This document shows positions 1-9,234 of a stretch of 64,000 nucleotides of DNA, in pieces (position 1 is the first letter of the stretch; every line of letters starts with the position of its first letter). The notes below the pieces were generated by a model. It ran no database searches and was not told the DNA's origin. It saw only the letters and a list, made by a program, of their open reading frames with translations. The stretch is from positions 806,001 to 870,000 of the forward strand of contig OZ243931.1 in NCBI GenBank assembly GCA_965214055.1, read 5' to 3'. The translations under genes and the position numbers were made by a program. This DNA is from WTGA01 sp965214055 (GTDB lineage Bacteria > Pseudomonadota > Gammaproteobacteria > Arenicellales > Poriferihabitantaceae).

Positions 1-1413
1 GATAAAGTGGGAATCACTGAACCCGTGTTTCAACTGGGGGATGTCCGGGCCCTGGCGGTAGTCCAGGTTCAGGATGGAATCCACCGATACCCTGGCCTGC
101 CCCCCCGTTGTGCTTTCGGCGCCATCCGCCGACTCTGCGGAAATATCGATGCCGGAATTGGGGACCTGTCCGGTGGCAAGCACCACAAGGTCCGCATGGA
201 TGGTCACTTCCCGGTCAAGGATGTCATCCCTGAACCGCACCGCCAACCGGTCACCCTCCGCCATCACCTGGTCCACCGAGCCATTTGTGAACGCCACACC
301 CTTGAGTTGGGCGGCCCGGTAAAAATCCTCGCCATTTCCCGGAACACGGAGGTCGGTATAGATAATATTGGTATCGACCTGGGGGTTCTGGTCCTTGAAG
401 TACATCGCCTGCTTGATGCTGACATTGCAGCAATAGCCGGAACAATAGGGAAGGTGTCCCGGTTTGTCAGACCGCTGTCCGGCACACTGGACAAACACCA
501 CACTTTCCACGGCCCCGCCATCCGAGGGCCGGACCATCCCTTTTCCGTTGGACTGTCGCGCCATTTCCTCCAGTTGGGTGTGATCCACCACATTGGCGGA
601 TTTTCCATATCCGAGTTCCGGAAGCTGGTTGGCATCATACCGGGAGAACCCCGTGGCCTGGATGATCGCGCCCACATTTTCCGTCGAGGTTGCTCCGGTC
701 CGGGTCGCGATATCCACGGAAAACTGTCCCGGTGCCCCGCTCGTCCGTAACAGGGTAGCATTCAAAAAAACGGTGATGTGGGGAGAGGTTTCCACCTGGT
801 AGACCAGATCGTCCATGTCATTTTCCCGGGGCCGGGCATAAGGCTCCCGGGAAGGCAGCTTCCGGTGAAGCGTACTGACCCAGCCCCCCAGTGCCGAGGT
901 TTTCTCCACCAGCAACACTTCGTATCCCGCCCCGGCGACCCCCAGCGCTGCAGAAATCCCGCTGATTCCGCCACCTACTACCAGAATCCTTCGGTTCGCG
1001 CCCCGTTCCCGGTTGACCTGGGGCGCTTGCATGAACTTGATTTCAGCGCAGGCCATGCGGACATAGTCATCCGCCATCTCCTGGGTGGCCTCCTGGGTTT
1101 CATCCCGTTCCGGCTGAGTCCAGATGACTCCTTCCCGCAAATTTGCACGGGCGACGGCAACGGTATCAAACCCGAATGCCTCGGTTTTTGACCGCTGGGA
1201 ACAGGCCCCGATGACCACATGGGTTACCCCTTCCTTATCGATATCATTGCGGATCCGTTCCACTCCATCCCGACCGCACAGGTAGTCATGGGACCGGACA
1301 ATGTGACTCCCGCATTCGCCCTGTGCCACCTGCACCAGGCGGTCGGTGTCCAGGCGGTCCCCCAGGGTGCACCCCCGGCAGATATACGTGGCTGTTCTGG
1401 GTTCGGCAGACAT
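1..1413 (-). CDS. qmoB: QmoB, quinone-interacting membrane-bound oxidoreductase subunit B (partial, C-terminus outside window)
   Basis: The reading frame opens with ATG at 1413 and runs off the window edge, giving about 470 N-terminal residues of a family usually near 750. The N-terminus has the Cys-rich HdrA/QmoB-type start (YICRGCTLG, then HDYLCG). A Rossmann FAD motif GGGISGISAAL and the conserved FVQCAG segment with Cys-containing followers come later. In the Qmo complex this flavin/iron-sulfur subunit passes electrons between the menaquinone/quinone pool (through QmoC) and APS reductase. It starts 11 nt after the qmoA stop, so the two are almost certainly one operon. The missing C-terminal part normally holds an MvhD-like domain. 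HdrA-like proteins of other complexes are the alternative; the pairing with qmoA favours Qmo. Confidence 0.85.
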   Translation of the reverse strand, partial: MSAEPRTATYICRGCTLGDRLDTDRLVQVAQGECGSHIVRSHDYLCGRDGVERIRNDIDKEGVTHVVIGACSQRSKTEAFGFDTVAVARANLREGVIWTQPERDETQEATQEMADDYVRMACAEIKFMQAPQVNRERGANRRILVVGGGISGISAALGVAGAGYEVLLVEKTSALGGWVSTLHRKLPSREPYARPRENDMDDLVYQVETSPHITVFLNATLLRTSGAPGQFSVDIATRTGATSTENVGAIIQATGFSRYDANQLPELGYGKSANVVDHTQLEEMARQSNGKGMVRPSDGGAVESVVFVQCAGQRSDKPGHLPYCSGYCCNVSIKQAMYFKDQNPQVDTNIIYTDLRVPGNGEDFYRAAQLKGVAFTNGSVDQVMAEGDRLAVRFRDDILDREVTIHADLVVLATGQVPNSGIDISAESADGAESTTGGQARVSVDSILNLDYRQGPDIPQLKHGFSDSHFI

Positions 1414-1424
1414 GATGGTCTTCG

Positions 1425-2720
1425 TCAGGAAGCGGAAATTCGGTTCACCACCTGGATGGCACGCAGTGCGGCAGCGGTGGCGCTCTGGACAGACCGGTTG
1501 ACGTCCAGGGGATTGGTGGCACATCCGGCGCCAAACACCCCGGCATTGGCCTCATCCAGTTCAATGAATCCGCTGGCGTCCAGGGCAACCCCATGACCGG
1601 TATCGGTGATGGAAGCCAGGTCCAGGCCGGGTTCCATGCCAACGGCCAGCACAACGAGGTCATGGGCATTTTCGTACCGGTCATACCCGTGGGTGTCCAC
1701 GCCCTGGCAGACCGGCTTTCCCGAATCCGGGTCCTGGATAATGCTCGCGACCTTGGATTTCACAAACCGGACTTTCCGGTCCTGCCGGACTTTCTTTTCA
1801 AAGTCCTCGAAACGGTCGATGGTACGAATATCGATATAGTAGATGGTGGCACTGGCCCCGGCATCTTCGCCAAACTGTTCGGAAAGATAGGTGGTTTGCT
1901 TTAACGAGGCCATGCAGCAGATTCTCGAGCAATGCGACAGGTGGTTCCGGTCCCGGGACCCTGCGCACTGTATGAAGGCAATATTCCTGGCGTCCTGCCC
2001 ATTGGATGGCCTTACCAGTTTGCCGCCGGTGGGTCCAAAAGGATCCATCATCCGCTCCAGTTCCACACTGGTCACGACATCAGGGTAACGGTCGTAGCCA
2101 TAGGGCTCGATCCGGGATGCATCATACGGGCGCCATCCGGTGGCAAAAACCACGGCACCGCAATGGATGTCGAGGGTTTGCTCTTCCTGGTCCAGTTCAA
2201 TGGCATCCACCGGACAGGCCGCCCTGGCATTTTCCGCTTCCTCGGTGCCGATAATGGATGGGTCGAGGACATACCGCTGGGGATAGGCCATGTTGTTTGG
2301 CAGGTAGGCTGCCTTGATGGGGCTCATCCCATAATTGTGGGGGTCGTCAATTTCAGACACCACGGCATTCGCACAGGCGCCGCAGGCGGTGCAATTTTCA
2401 TTCACATACCGCGGGTGAATGCGGACCGTGGCGGTGTAATCCCCCGCGGTCCCGGACAGGCGGACAATTTCCGCCATGGTCATGACTCGAAGGTTCCGGT
2501 TAGCCTTGACCCTTCTGAGATTGATTTCCTGGCCACAGCTGGGGCGGCACAATTTCGGAAAATATTTGTATAACTGGGAGATGCGACCGCCAAGGGACGG
2601 ATTCTTTTCAATCAGTATGACCTCTTTTCCGCATTCGGCGGCTTCCAGTGCCGTCGTCATGCCACTGATCCCCCCTCCGATGACCAATATGGTCTCATTG
2701 CTGGCAACCAGTTCCGTCAT
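1425..2720 (-). CDS. qmoA: QmoA, quinone-interacting membrane-bound oxidoreductase subunit A
   Basis: A flavoprotein of about 431 aa related to heterodisulfide reductase HdrA. It has the N-terminal FAD Rossmann motif VIGGGISGMTTALEA, a CTACGACANA cysteine cluster near residue 125, ACPVDAIEL further on, and the HdrA-type signature FIQCAGSRDR followed by HCSRICC. QmoABC exchanges electrons between APS reductase (AprAB) and quinones. In sulfur oxidisers it runs toward sulfite oxidation to sulfate. ATG codons at 2723 and 2720 are adjacent, and the frame is open further upstream to 3074. The extension reads through unrelated DNA, so the internal Met is preferred. No aprBA is visible upstream; instead a gene remnant and cbbQ occupy that side. 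Confidence 0.86.
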   Translation of the reverse strand: MTELVASNETILVIGGGISGMTTALEAAECGKEVILIEKNPSLGGRISQLYKYFPKLCRPSCGQEINLRRVKANRNLRVMTMAEIVRLSGTAGDYTATVRIHPRYVNENCTACGACANAVVSEIDDPHNYGMSPIKAAYLPNNMAYPQRYVLDPSIIGTEEAENARAACPVDAIELDQEEQTLDIHCGAVVFATGWRPYDASRIEPYGYDRYPDVVTSVELERMMDPFGPTGGKLVRPSNGQDARNIAFIQCAGSRDRNHLSHCSRICCMASLKQTTYLSEQFGEDAGASATIYYIDIRTIDRFEDFEKKVRQDRKVRFVKSKVASIIQDPDSGKPVCQGVDTHGYDRYENAHDLVVLAVGMEPGLDLASITDTGHGVALDASGFIELDEANAGVFGAGCATNPLDVNRSVQSATAAALRAIQVVNRISAS

Positions 2721-2899
2721 CATCAGTGCTTGTTTTTGGTTTAAGGGGGCCGGGTGTGTAATACAGGCTACTATACGGAATTCCCGTTGCATAGACCAGT
2801 CAAGAAGCTCTTTTGCCCATAAATATTTCCTACTCATGGATAGAAAAAACCGATACCGCCGCATGTTGACCACTTCCAGTCCTGCAGAGCATCCCATCC

Positions 2900-3012
2900 C
2901 CCAGCGGAACCGACGACTCACCGGGCTCCAGAGCCTGATGGCGTTTGTGCAAGGATACTCGCTGTCCCGAGCCAGAAGGACAGAGGCTGCACCGAGCACC
3001 GCCCCTCGGTGA
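2900..3012 (+). pseudogene. 3'-terminal remnant of an AAA ATPase gene
   Basis: The last ~30 codons of this stretch (SLMAFVQGYSLSRARRTEAA, stop at 3010-3012) match the C-terminus of the intact ATPase at 19900-21114 (SLMAFVHGYTLSKTRRKEAE), and the similarity is visible at DNA level. No Walker motifs or other upstream parts of the gene remain. The most likely origin is a second copy of that ATPase, deleted except for its end, between qmoA and cbbQ. It overlaps no functional gene and probably has no function. Confidence 0.6.
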
Positions 3013-3124
3013 TCATCCATTGGTATAACTTCTCCCGGGAACTGGTTCCCCTTCAATGGAAAAGAGGACACCACGGCATTGTGCTGACGGACTTTAGTTT
3101 GCGTGAATTCCCCTTTCGTAAAAA

Positions 3125-3133
3125 TGCTACACT
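3125..3133 (+). promoter_or_regulatory. Possible extended -10 promoter for cbbQ
   Basis: TGCTACACT fits the TGnTATAAT extended -10 form and lies about 32 nt before the cbbQ ATG. No good -35 box is seen at the usual distance. Seen by eye only. Confidence 0.3.
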
Positions 3134-3164
3134 CAAACCTGGATTCATAATCGTAATACCACCT

Positions 3165-3974
3165 ATGTCAGCAACCTCCACGGCCGAGGAATTCCGGATT
3201 TCGCAGTCCCCATTTTACGCTCCCCAGCAAAATGAAATTGAGGTGTTTGAGGCTGCGTATCACAATCGAATCCCCGTTCTTCTCAAGGGCCCCACCGGAT
3301 GCGGAAAAACCCGGTTTATGGAACATATGGCCTGGAGGCTTCAGCGACCCCTGTTTACCGTTTCCTGTCACGACGACCTGACGGCGGCGGACCTGGTTGG
3401 TCGGTATCTGATCGTCGGCGGGGAAACCCGATGGTCCGATGGTCCGTTGAGCCGGGCCGTCCGTACGGGTGGAATCTGCTACCTGGATGAAATTGTGGAG
3501 GCGAGAAAGGATACCACTGTGGTCATTCATCCCCTGGCGGATGACCGACGGGCGCTTCCCATCGAAAAAACCGGGGAATTGCTCGTCGCCCCGAATGAGT
3601 TTTGCCTGGCGATTTCCTACAACCCGGGGTATCAGAGTGTATTGAAGGACCTCAAGCAAAGTACCCGCCAGCGCTTCGTCTCCATCGAGTTCAATTACCC
3701 CCTGGCTGACCTGGAAACCGAAATCATTGTCCGGGAATCCGGACTGGATGCCACCATGGCGGGACGACTGGTTAAATTTGCCGGAATGACACGGAACCTG
3801 AAGGGCAACGGGTTGGAGGAAGGGGCCAGCACCCGGCTGCTTGTCCATGCTGCGAAACTGATGGTGAGCGACATCGACCCTCGTGCAGCCTGCCGGGGTG
3901 CCATCTCAGAAACATTGACCGATGATCCAGATATGCTCAAGGCCATCAACGAACTGAGCGCATCCCTGTTCTGA
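3165..3974 (+). CDS. cbbQ: CbbQ/NirQ/NorQ-type MoxR AAA+ ATPase
   Basis: 269 aa, the usual size of CbbQ. Walker A is GPTGCGKT (about residues 42-49) and Walker B is ICYLDEI (about 104-110). The C-terminal CbbQ domain (SARLL-like TRLLVHAAKLM) follows. CbbQ, with a CbbO partner, remodels RuBisCO and removes inhibitory sugar phosphates; NorQ/NirQ homologues activate nitric oxide reductase. No RuBisCO or nor gene is in this window, so the exact client is open. The neighbouring rpiA, a pentose-phosphate gene, suits a Calvin-cycle role. The frame is open up to 3009, but MSATSTAEEF is the natural start. Confidence 0.82.
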   Translation: MSATSTAEEFRISQSPFYAPQQNEIEVFEAAYHNRIPVLLKGPTGCGKTRFMEHMAWRLQRPLFTVSCHDDLTAADLVGRYLIVGGETRWSDGPLSRAVRTGGICYLDEIVEARKDTTVVIHPLADDRRALPIEKTGELLVAPNEFCLAISYNPGYQSVLKDLKQSTRQRFVSIEFNYPLADLETEIIVRESGLDATMAGRLVKFAGMTRNLKGNGLEEGASTRLLVHAAKLMVSDIDPRAACRGAISETLTDDPDMLKAINELSASLF

Positions 3975-3999
3975 TGGTTTTCCGAACAGGGGGATAAAC

Positions 4000-4656
4000 A
4001 TGTCCATCACTGATCAGAAAAAACGCGTTGCCGAAGCGGCCCTGGACTATGTCCAGGTGGGAGACATTATCGGTGTCGGCACCGGGTCCACCGCAAACTG
4101 TTTTATTGATGCCCTGACCCGGATCAAGGGCAAGCTCGACGGGACGGTGGCAAGCTCCAATGCCTCCGCAGAACGGCTGCGTCAGCACGGGATTTCTGTT
4201 CTGGATCTCAGCCAGGTCGGCACGATGCCGCTGTATGTGGATGGTGCAGATGAAGCCACCCGGAACCTGCATTTGATCAAGGGCGGCGGCGGGGCGCTGA
4301 CCCGGGAAAAGATTGTGGCCCATGTCTGCGACCGATTCGTCTGCATCGCCGACCAAAGCAAACTGGTTGACCGCCTTGGTGCGTTTCCCCTGCCGGTTGA
4401 AGTCATTCCCATGGCCCAGAGTTCCGTGTCCCGGGAGATGGTAAAGCTTGGCGGACAACCGGAATTGCGACATGACTTTGTCACGGACAACGGCAATATC
4501 ATTGTGGATGTGCGAAATCTGGATATCGTCAATCCGGTCGAACTCGAACGCACCATCAACCAGATTCCAGGAGTGGTCACTGTGGGATTGTTCGCACTTC
4601 GGGCCGCGGATGTCCTGTTGCTCGGAAGCGAAGACGGGGTCGATGTGCTGACCTGA
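4000..4656 (+). CDS. rpiA: Ribose-5-phosphate isomerase A
   Basis: 218 aa, full length for RpiA. It interconverts ribose 5-phosphate and ribulose 5-phosphate in the pentose phosphate and Calvin cycles. Visible motifs are the phosphate loop GVGTGSTANCFID near the N-terminus, DGADEATRNLHLIKGGGGAL with the catalytic Asp/Glu region, and IADQSKLVDRLGAFPLPVEV with the catalytic Lys. It lies 25 bp after cbbQ on the same strand and is probably co-transcribed with it. That pairing fits supply of ribulose-5-phosphate to carbon fixation. Confidence 0.97.
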   Translation: MSITDQKKRVAEAALDYVQVGDIIGVGTGSTANCFIDALTRIKGKLDGTVASSNASAERLRQHGISVLDLSQVGTMPLYVDGADEATRNLHLIKGGGGALTREKIVAHVCDRFVCIADQSKLVDRLGAFPLPVEVIPMAQSSVSREMVKLGGQPELRHDFVTDNGNIIVDVRNLDIVNPVELERTINQIPGVVTVGLFALRAADVLLLGSEDGVDVLT

Positions 4657-4880
4657 TTCGTGCATGGAACCGGATATTTCCATTTCAAGGAACACGCAAA
4701 GACCGGGTCTCCTCCACGGTCCGCAAACGGGAGGGTGTCAGGTCATGATCAGGGTCCAATGATCCCAAAATCCCCGCCTTGAGGCTCGCTTTCCGTTGAT
4801 GAACTAAGCCGCGTTCCGCGGCGGGGACTGTGCGAACCCACCCTATCGTTCAGGCCCATATTCGGTTGAACAACTCTTAT

Positions 4881-4908
4881 CTTCTCAAAAAATGCTATTA
4901 TTGAGAAG
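4881..4908. promoter_or_regulatory. Perfect 8-bp inverted repeat upstream of fic, with an extended -10 inside it
   Basis: CTTCTCAA (4881-4888) and TTGAGAAG (4901-4908) are exact inverted arms with a 12-nt spacer. The spacer and start of the second arm contain TGCTATTAT (4893-4901), a good extended -10. The site ends 11 nt before the fic start. The layout suggests an operator where a DNA-binding protein, possibly the winged-helix end of Fic itself, would block its own promoter. Confidence 0.5.
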
Positions 4909-4919
4909 GTGGTGCCAAT

Positions 4920-6047
4920 GTGTTCAATAACGCCATATTTTATTCCATGTCTTTGCCCGTTCTAGAGCCATTACCTCCCAAGATAACACTGGAGTCGCCG
5001 AGTGTTTTGCGGGCTCTGATCAGTGCCCATCGCCATCTGGGGGAATTAAAAGGCATTGCCCAGACCATCCCGAATGAAGGCATCCTGCTTTCCTCTTTGC
5101 CATTACAGGAAGCCCAGAGTAGTTCAGCCATTGAGAATGTGGTAACGACACAGGATGCACTGTACAAGCACGAACTGCTTCCGATGAAAGCTGACCCCAT
5201 AACCAAGGAGGTGGCGCATTGTGCTCGCGCTTTACGCCTTGGGTATCGATTGGTCAGACAGCAGGACCTGTTGTCACTGAATACAATCCTTGGAATACAA
5301 ACCTGCCTGGAAGGCAACCGTGCCGGTTTTCGCAAGCTGCCGGGCACCGTATTGAAAAATCAACAAACCGGGGAAACTATCTTTGTTCCACCACCCCCTG
5401 ACAAGATTCCTGAATACATGTCAGACCTGGAGAGATTCATTAACGCCGAGCAGGATATCGACCCTTTGATCTGCATGGCGCTCATCCATCACCAATTTGA
5501 AACCATCCACCCGTTCTACGATGGCAATGGACGGACGGGGCGTATTATCAACATCCTGTATCTGGTGCTTTCCGGGTTACTGGATACACCGATTCTCTAT
5601 CTCAGTCGCTATATCAACCAGACCCGGTCTGATTATTACAAAAGGCTGCAAAAAGTCCGGGATGGCGCTGACTGGGAAGCCTGGCTACTTTACCTGCTGC
5701 AGGGTGTCACACTAACCGCACAGCATACGACCGTATTGATCAAGAATATCCGTAACTTGCTGCTTGAACATAAAAAACATATACGTGAACGACATAAGTT
5801 CTATAGCCAGAACCTGATTAACAACCTGTTCTGCCATCCTTACACAAAAGTTTCTTTTATCGAGAGGGATTTAAAGGTTTCGCGGGCCACGGCAACGCGT
5901 TATCTGGATGCTTTAACGGAAAATGGTGTTTTGGAAAAACACAAACTGGGACGCGAGAATTACTATGTCAATTCCAAGTTGGTCGTTTTACTTTTCAACA
6001 TATCAGAGGTGGAGGTGGAGGAGGCCAACACTGTCAGGAGCAAATAG
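4920..6047 (+). CDS. Fic family protein, class II, with C-terminal winged helix
   Basis: 375 aa. The N-terminal Fic_N region carries an inhibitory motif SSAIEN (about residues 68-73), the class II arrangement in which a Glu blocks the active site. The catalytic signature HPFYDGNGRTGR starts at about His197. The last ~80 residues look like a winged helix (IERDLKVSRATATRYLDAL). Fic enzymes usually transfer AMP to a target hydroxyl. A GTG at 4920 is the longest start; an ATG at 4947 is equally possible. It stands alone with its own palindromic promoter region. The target protein is unknown. Confidence 0.9.
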   Translation: MFNNAIFYSMSLPVLEPLPPKITLESPSVLRALISAHRHLGELKGIAQTIPNEGILLSSLPLQEAQSSSAIENVVTTQDALYKHELLPMKADPITKEVAHCARALRLGYRLVRQQDLLSLNTILGIQTCLEGNRAGFRKLPGTVLKNQQTGETIFVPPPPDKIPEYMSDLERFINAEQDIDPLICMALIHHQFETIHPFYDGNGRTGRIINILYLVLSGLLDTPILYLSRYINQTRSDYYKRLQKVRDGADWEAWLLYLLQGVTLTAQHTTVLIKNIRNLLLEHKKHIRERHKFYSQNLINNLFCHPYTKVSFIERDLKVSRATATRYLDALTENGVLEKHKLGRENYYVNSKLVVLLFNISEVEVEEANTVRSK

Positions 6048-6292
6048 AGAAAGAAACCCTGTTTACACTTTTTCCTTATTCTGAATTTCAAAGACAGGAT
6101 TGAGGCTACCAACAGCGATTCGCCTGCTCCGCAGTCGATGGAAAATCGTGAAGCGACCGGGATCTAATGGAATTTATGGCATTCAGCGGATTACAATTGC
6201 ACTGGAACAACAGAACCCGATTCGAAAATGATGCAAAATATGCGGCCTGTTGTTTCAGGTTCCGGGATTGAACATCATGAAAACCCAGACTA

Positions 6293-7753
6293 ATGAGAAC
6301 TAAATTGATACCAACCAGCCCATTGCACGATTTCCCCGGGAAACGTGCCGTACTCCATTTTCTTGTGCTTGCGATGATGGTTTTCAGTACTATCGGCCAA
6401 GCCCAGACAACGGATTTGCCTGAACTCGGCGACAGCGCAAGCCGGTATCTCTCACCGGCCCAAGAGACCGAGATTGGACAACGTTTTTTCCGGCAGTTGA
6501 TGCGAAGCAAAAATTTCATCGAGGACCATGTGCTGCAGGATTACCTGCAATCCCTCGGGGAACGGATCGGTGCCAGTGCGCACCTGAGGGGAATGAATCT
6601 GTATTTCAACCTGATCATGGACAACCGTGTAAATGCGTTTGCCGTCCCGGGAGGGTACATCACCTTCTACACAGGATTACTGACCCTGACCGAAGAGGAA
6701 AGCGAACTGGCTTCGGTGGTCAGCCATGAAATCGCCCACCTGACCCAGCGCCATTTGGCACGATTGATCGCAAAACAGAGCGAAGACAAGATTCCGGCCG
6801 TAGCGGCCCTCCTCGGTTCCATCCTGATAGGCGGGCAGACCGGTCTTGCCGGGGCAACCCTGACCTCCGCAACGGTTGCCTCAAACCAGCTCGCCTATTC
6901 ACGAGCCTTTGAGCGTGAAGCGGATGCGATTGGCATTCAGTTGCTGGCGGATTCCGGTTACGACCCCAATTCCATGGTGCAGTTTTTCCGTTCGCTGGAG
7001 TCGCACTCCCGGCATGACCAGGCCGTGGTTTATGAATTTCTCCAGACCCATCCCCTGTCCCTGAACCGTGTCTCGGAATCGGAATCAAGAGCCAGCGAGT
7101 ATCCGCCCCGAACCCATACCAGCAGTTTCGAATACCACTTGGCCAAAGCCAAAATCCGGGCACTGTACATGGAGCGAAATAACCACCCGGAAATCTTCCT
7201 CGAAGACCAGATCACATCCGGTCCGGAAGTAAAAAGTGATGCCGCAAAATACGGGCTGGCCGTTTATCTGACCCGTTCCAGAAATTTCAGCCGGGCACGA
7301 AACATGCTCGACTCCCTGGCCTCAAAGTATCCCGGTCATCCGTGGATTGGCGTCGCCCAGGCGGAAAATGAATTGGCCGATGGTCACGCGGAAGTCGCCG
7401 TTTCCATACTCGAAAACCTGTTGGAAAACCATGCCCGGCCTTACCTTTACTATCATATGGCGCAGGCATATCTTGCAAACAAACAGCCGGAACAGGCAAA
7501 GAAATTTGTGCGATACCAGATTCGGAGAAACCCCCGGCTGTTTCGTCTGTACGAATTTCTTTCCCAGTCCAATGCGGCCCTGAACAACCTGGCAGAAGCC
7601 CACCAGGCAAAAGCCGAATATCATGCGGTCCTTGGAAACGGCCCGGCAGCCATCGAGTCCCTGGAACTCGCACTTCGGGAAGCGGAGCCGGAAGGGTATC
7701 TTGCACAAAGTCTGTCCGCCCGAATCGCTGAACTGAAATCAGGATATCGCTGA
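6293..7753 (+). CDS. bepA: BepA-like periplasmic M48 metalloprotease with TPR domain
   Basis: 486 aa, the normal BepA/YfgC length. A signal peptide spans residues 1-37 (hydrophobic VLHFLVLAMMVFSTIG, then AQA-like cleavage). The zinc site HEIAH lies at about residues 145-149, with the third ligand in FEREADAIG. The C-terminal half is made of TPR-like helices (e.g. AQAYLANKQPEQAKKFV). BepA helps assemble or degrade LptD and BamA-complex substrates in the periplasm. It stands alone here, but bamC and bamD of the same machinery are elsewhere in the window. Confidence 0.92.
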   Translation: MRTKLIPTSPLHDFPGKRAVLHFLVLAMMVFSTIGQAQTTDLPELGDSASRYLSPAQETEIGQRFFRQLMRSKNFIEDHVLQDYLQSLGERIGASAHLRGMNLYFNLIMDNRVNAFAVPGGYITFYTGLLTLTEEESELASVVSHEIAHLTQRHLARLIAKQSEDKIPAVAALLGSILIGGQTGLAGATLTSATVASNQLAYSRAFEREADAIGIQLLADSGYDPNSMVQFFRSLESHSRHDQAVVYEFLQTHPLSLNRVSESESRASEYPPRTHTSSFEYHLAKAKIRALYMERNNHPEIFLEDQITSGPEVKSDAAKYGLAVYLTRSRNFSRARNMLDSLASKYPGHPWIGVAQAENELADGHAEVAVSILENLLENHARPYLYYHMAQAYLANKQPEQAKKFVRYQIRRNPRLFRLYEFLSQSNAALNNLAEAHQAKAEYHAVLGNGPAAIESLELALREAEPEGYLAQSLSARIAELKSGYR

Positions 7754-7867
7754 ATCAGACATCCGGGGGACTGCCCGGAGGAACCGACACTCCCATGGTG
7801 CAGGGTTCTGCTCCATGCATCGGGAATCCGGACATCCTGGTGTGCCGGCTTTCAGAACCCCATCCAT

Positions 7868-8611
7868 TCATCCTTCGAGCCGACTCGGGGGAGCGACCCG
7901 GATGGAACCATCCGTGGCAGACGGGTTTCTGGCATAGCCATGGATAACTTCAAAAGTGATCCGATAACCGGAATCCCGGGCCGCACATTGCATGAGAGCC
8001 TGCCTGAATCCGTCAAACCGGTTTTTGCCGGTCAGGGTTTTGCGACGGTTGCTCAACCGATTGGTGAAACCTTCCTGCTTCAGGTCCTGGAACAAAAGGT
8101 CCACATCCGGAAAATCGATCTGCCACCAGTCGGCATCCACGATGGGCCGGAGGAATCCCAATGCAATCAGCGCATCACCAAGATGATGCATATCCGTAAA
8201 GGAATGCACATGGGGCAATGCATCCACCCTGGACCATGCCTGGTGGATTTCCTGCAGGGTATCCGGGCCAAAAGTGGAAAAATAAAAATCTCCGCCCGGA
8301 TTCAGAATCCGTTTTATTTCCGGCAGGACCTGACCAGCATCCAGCCAGGACAGTTGCAGATTCATCACGACACAATCAAATCTTCCATCCGGGAATTGGG
8401 AAAATTGTCCCTGACCGTCGTTCCAACCGTCACCCAATGTGTCGAGCCGGGTCACTGACGGGCCCTTGACCACCAGGTCACCCGTTTTGAAATCGACCAG
8501 CAACACCTGGTCATACTCGGCAGAAGTCAAGCGTATTCGTTCTTCCATCTCCCTGCGAATGGGCGACAGCAGGTAGTCCATACCGGTTGATGTGCCTGAA
8601 TTCTTCTTCAC
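7868..8611 (-). CDS. BioC-like SAM-dependent methyltransferase with degenerate motif I
   Basis: 247 aa. The second half closely follows BioC / malonyl-ACP O-methyltransferase (FYFSTFGPDTLQEI, then ALPHVHSFTDMHHLGDALIA). BioC methylates malonyl-ACP to disguise it for biotin synthesis. The first half has no DLGCGTG-type SAM loop; the corresponding stretch reads LLVDFKTGDLVV. A family member with altered cofactor binding, or a decaying gene, are both possible. The start used is GTG at 8611, which overlaps the stop of the upstream small ORF. No other biotin genes are nearby. Confidence 0.6.
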   Translation of the reverse strand: MKKNSGTSTGMDYLLSPIRREMEERIRLTSAEYDQVLLVDFKTGDLVVKGPSVTRLDTLGDGWNDGQGQFSQFPDGRFDCVVMNLQLSWLDAGQVLPEIKRILNPGGDFYFSTFGPDTLQEIHQAWSRVDALPHVHSFTDMHHLGDALIALGFLRPIVDADWWQIDFPDVDLLFQDLKQEGFTNRLSNRRKTLTGKNRFDGFRQALMQCAARDSGYRITFEVIHGYARNPSATDGSIRVAPPSRLEG

Positions 8612-8778
8612 GGCGTTATCAGAAATCGTTCAATTCGCGTTGTGGCTGCATCGTTTCCGGCATGAAGCCAATCTTCATAATACAAGGCTGTTTTCAACAA
8701 AAGGCATGCCGTGTATGTTGGACCGATATTTTTGTTGATATAGATATCGATGCTCTCATCATCCCGGATTCTAACCAT
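8608..8778 (-). CDS. Small ORF, 56 aa, unknown function
   Basis: ATG at 8778 is preceded at 5 nt by a perfect GGAGG. The product begins MVRIRDDESIDIYINKN and ends in RIERFLITP, with no membrane segment or known motif. Its TGA overlaps the GTG of the BioC-like gene (GTGA), the classic layout for translational coupling. The strong ribosome site and the overlap are the reasons for calling it. Function cannot be inferred. Confidence 0.5.
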   Translation of the reverse strand: MVRIRDDESIDIYINKNIGPTYTACLLLKTALYYEDWLHAGNDAATTRIERFLITP

Positions 8779-9234
8779 AAAACCTCCGTTTAATGCCCGG
8801 TTTGCATCGGGTCCCGGAATGCATGCCGGACCCGATTGTATACCCGGGTGCTCTCAACAGCTTCCCCTTCCCATGGTTCAGATTGTACAGGACCGACTTC
8901 CGCTGTATCCCGACCTGCGTCCAGACCACCCCCCGACAATGGTTCTGATGCAATCGGTATATCTGCTTGAATATCTCGGTGATCCTTGTTCCAGGGTCCA
9001 CCGTTGTATCGTCGGGCGACCGTGAGGTCAGCTTCGACACCCTGCAATGGGGGTTGGTCAACTTCAGGAACGGCCTGGTCTGCAGATAGGGAGCCGACCT
9101 CTGCCAACCTCGATGTAATCAATATCGGTCCATCGATCCTTGTTCAACTGGTTGGCCCTTCGTTCACCAAGCTTGGTCCGTTTCGCATCAGCAATCCGCT
9201 TCTTGGGCGGACCATAGATGGGCGATTGTTTGAT
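8779..9234. other. No intact gene; possibly degenerate coding DNA
   Basis: About 450 bp without a convincing gene. Minus-strand frames show protein-like pieces (e.g. KLGERRANQLNKDRWTDIDY around 9100-9190) that shift frame repeatedly. It may be the remains of a gene I do not recognise. Confidence 0.4.

Noticed and set aside
2476..3012. A long plus-strand frame opposite qmoA
   Set aside because: Only its last ~30 codons have protein homology; the rest is the antisense of qmoA.
1425..3074. A 549-aa form of QmoA using the upstream ATG
   Set aside because: The extra 118 residues read through the ATPase remnant in antisense and have no QmoA similarity.
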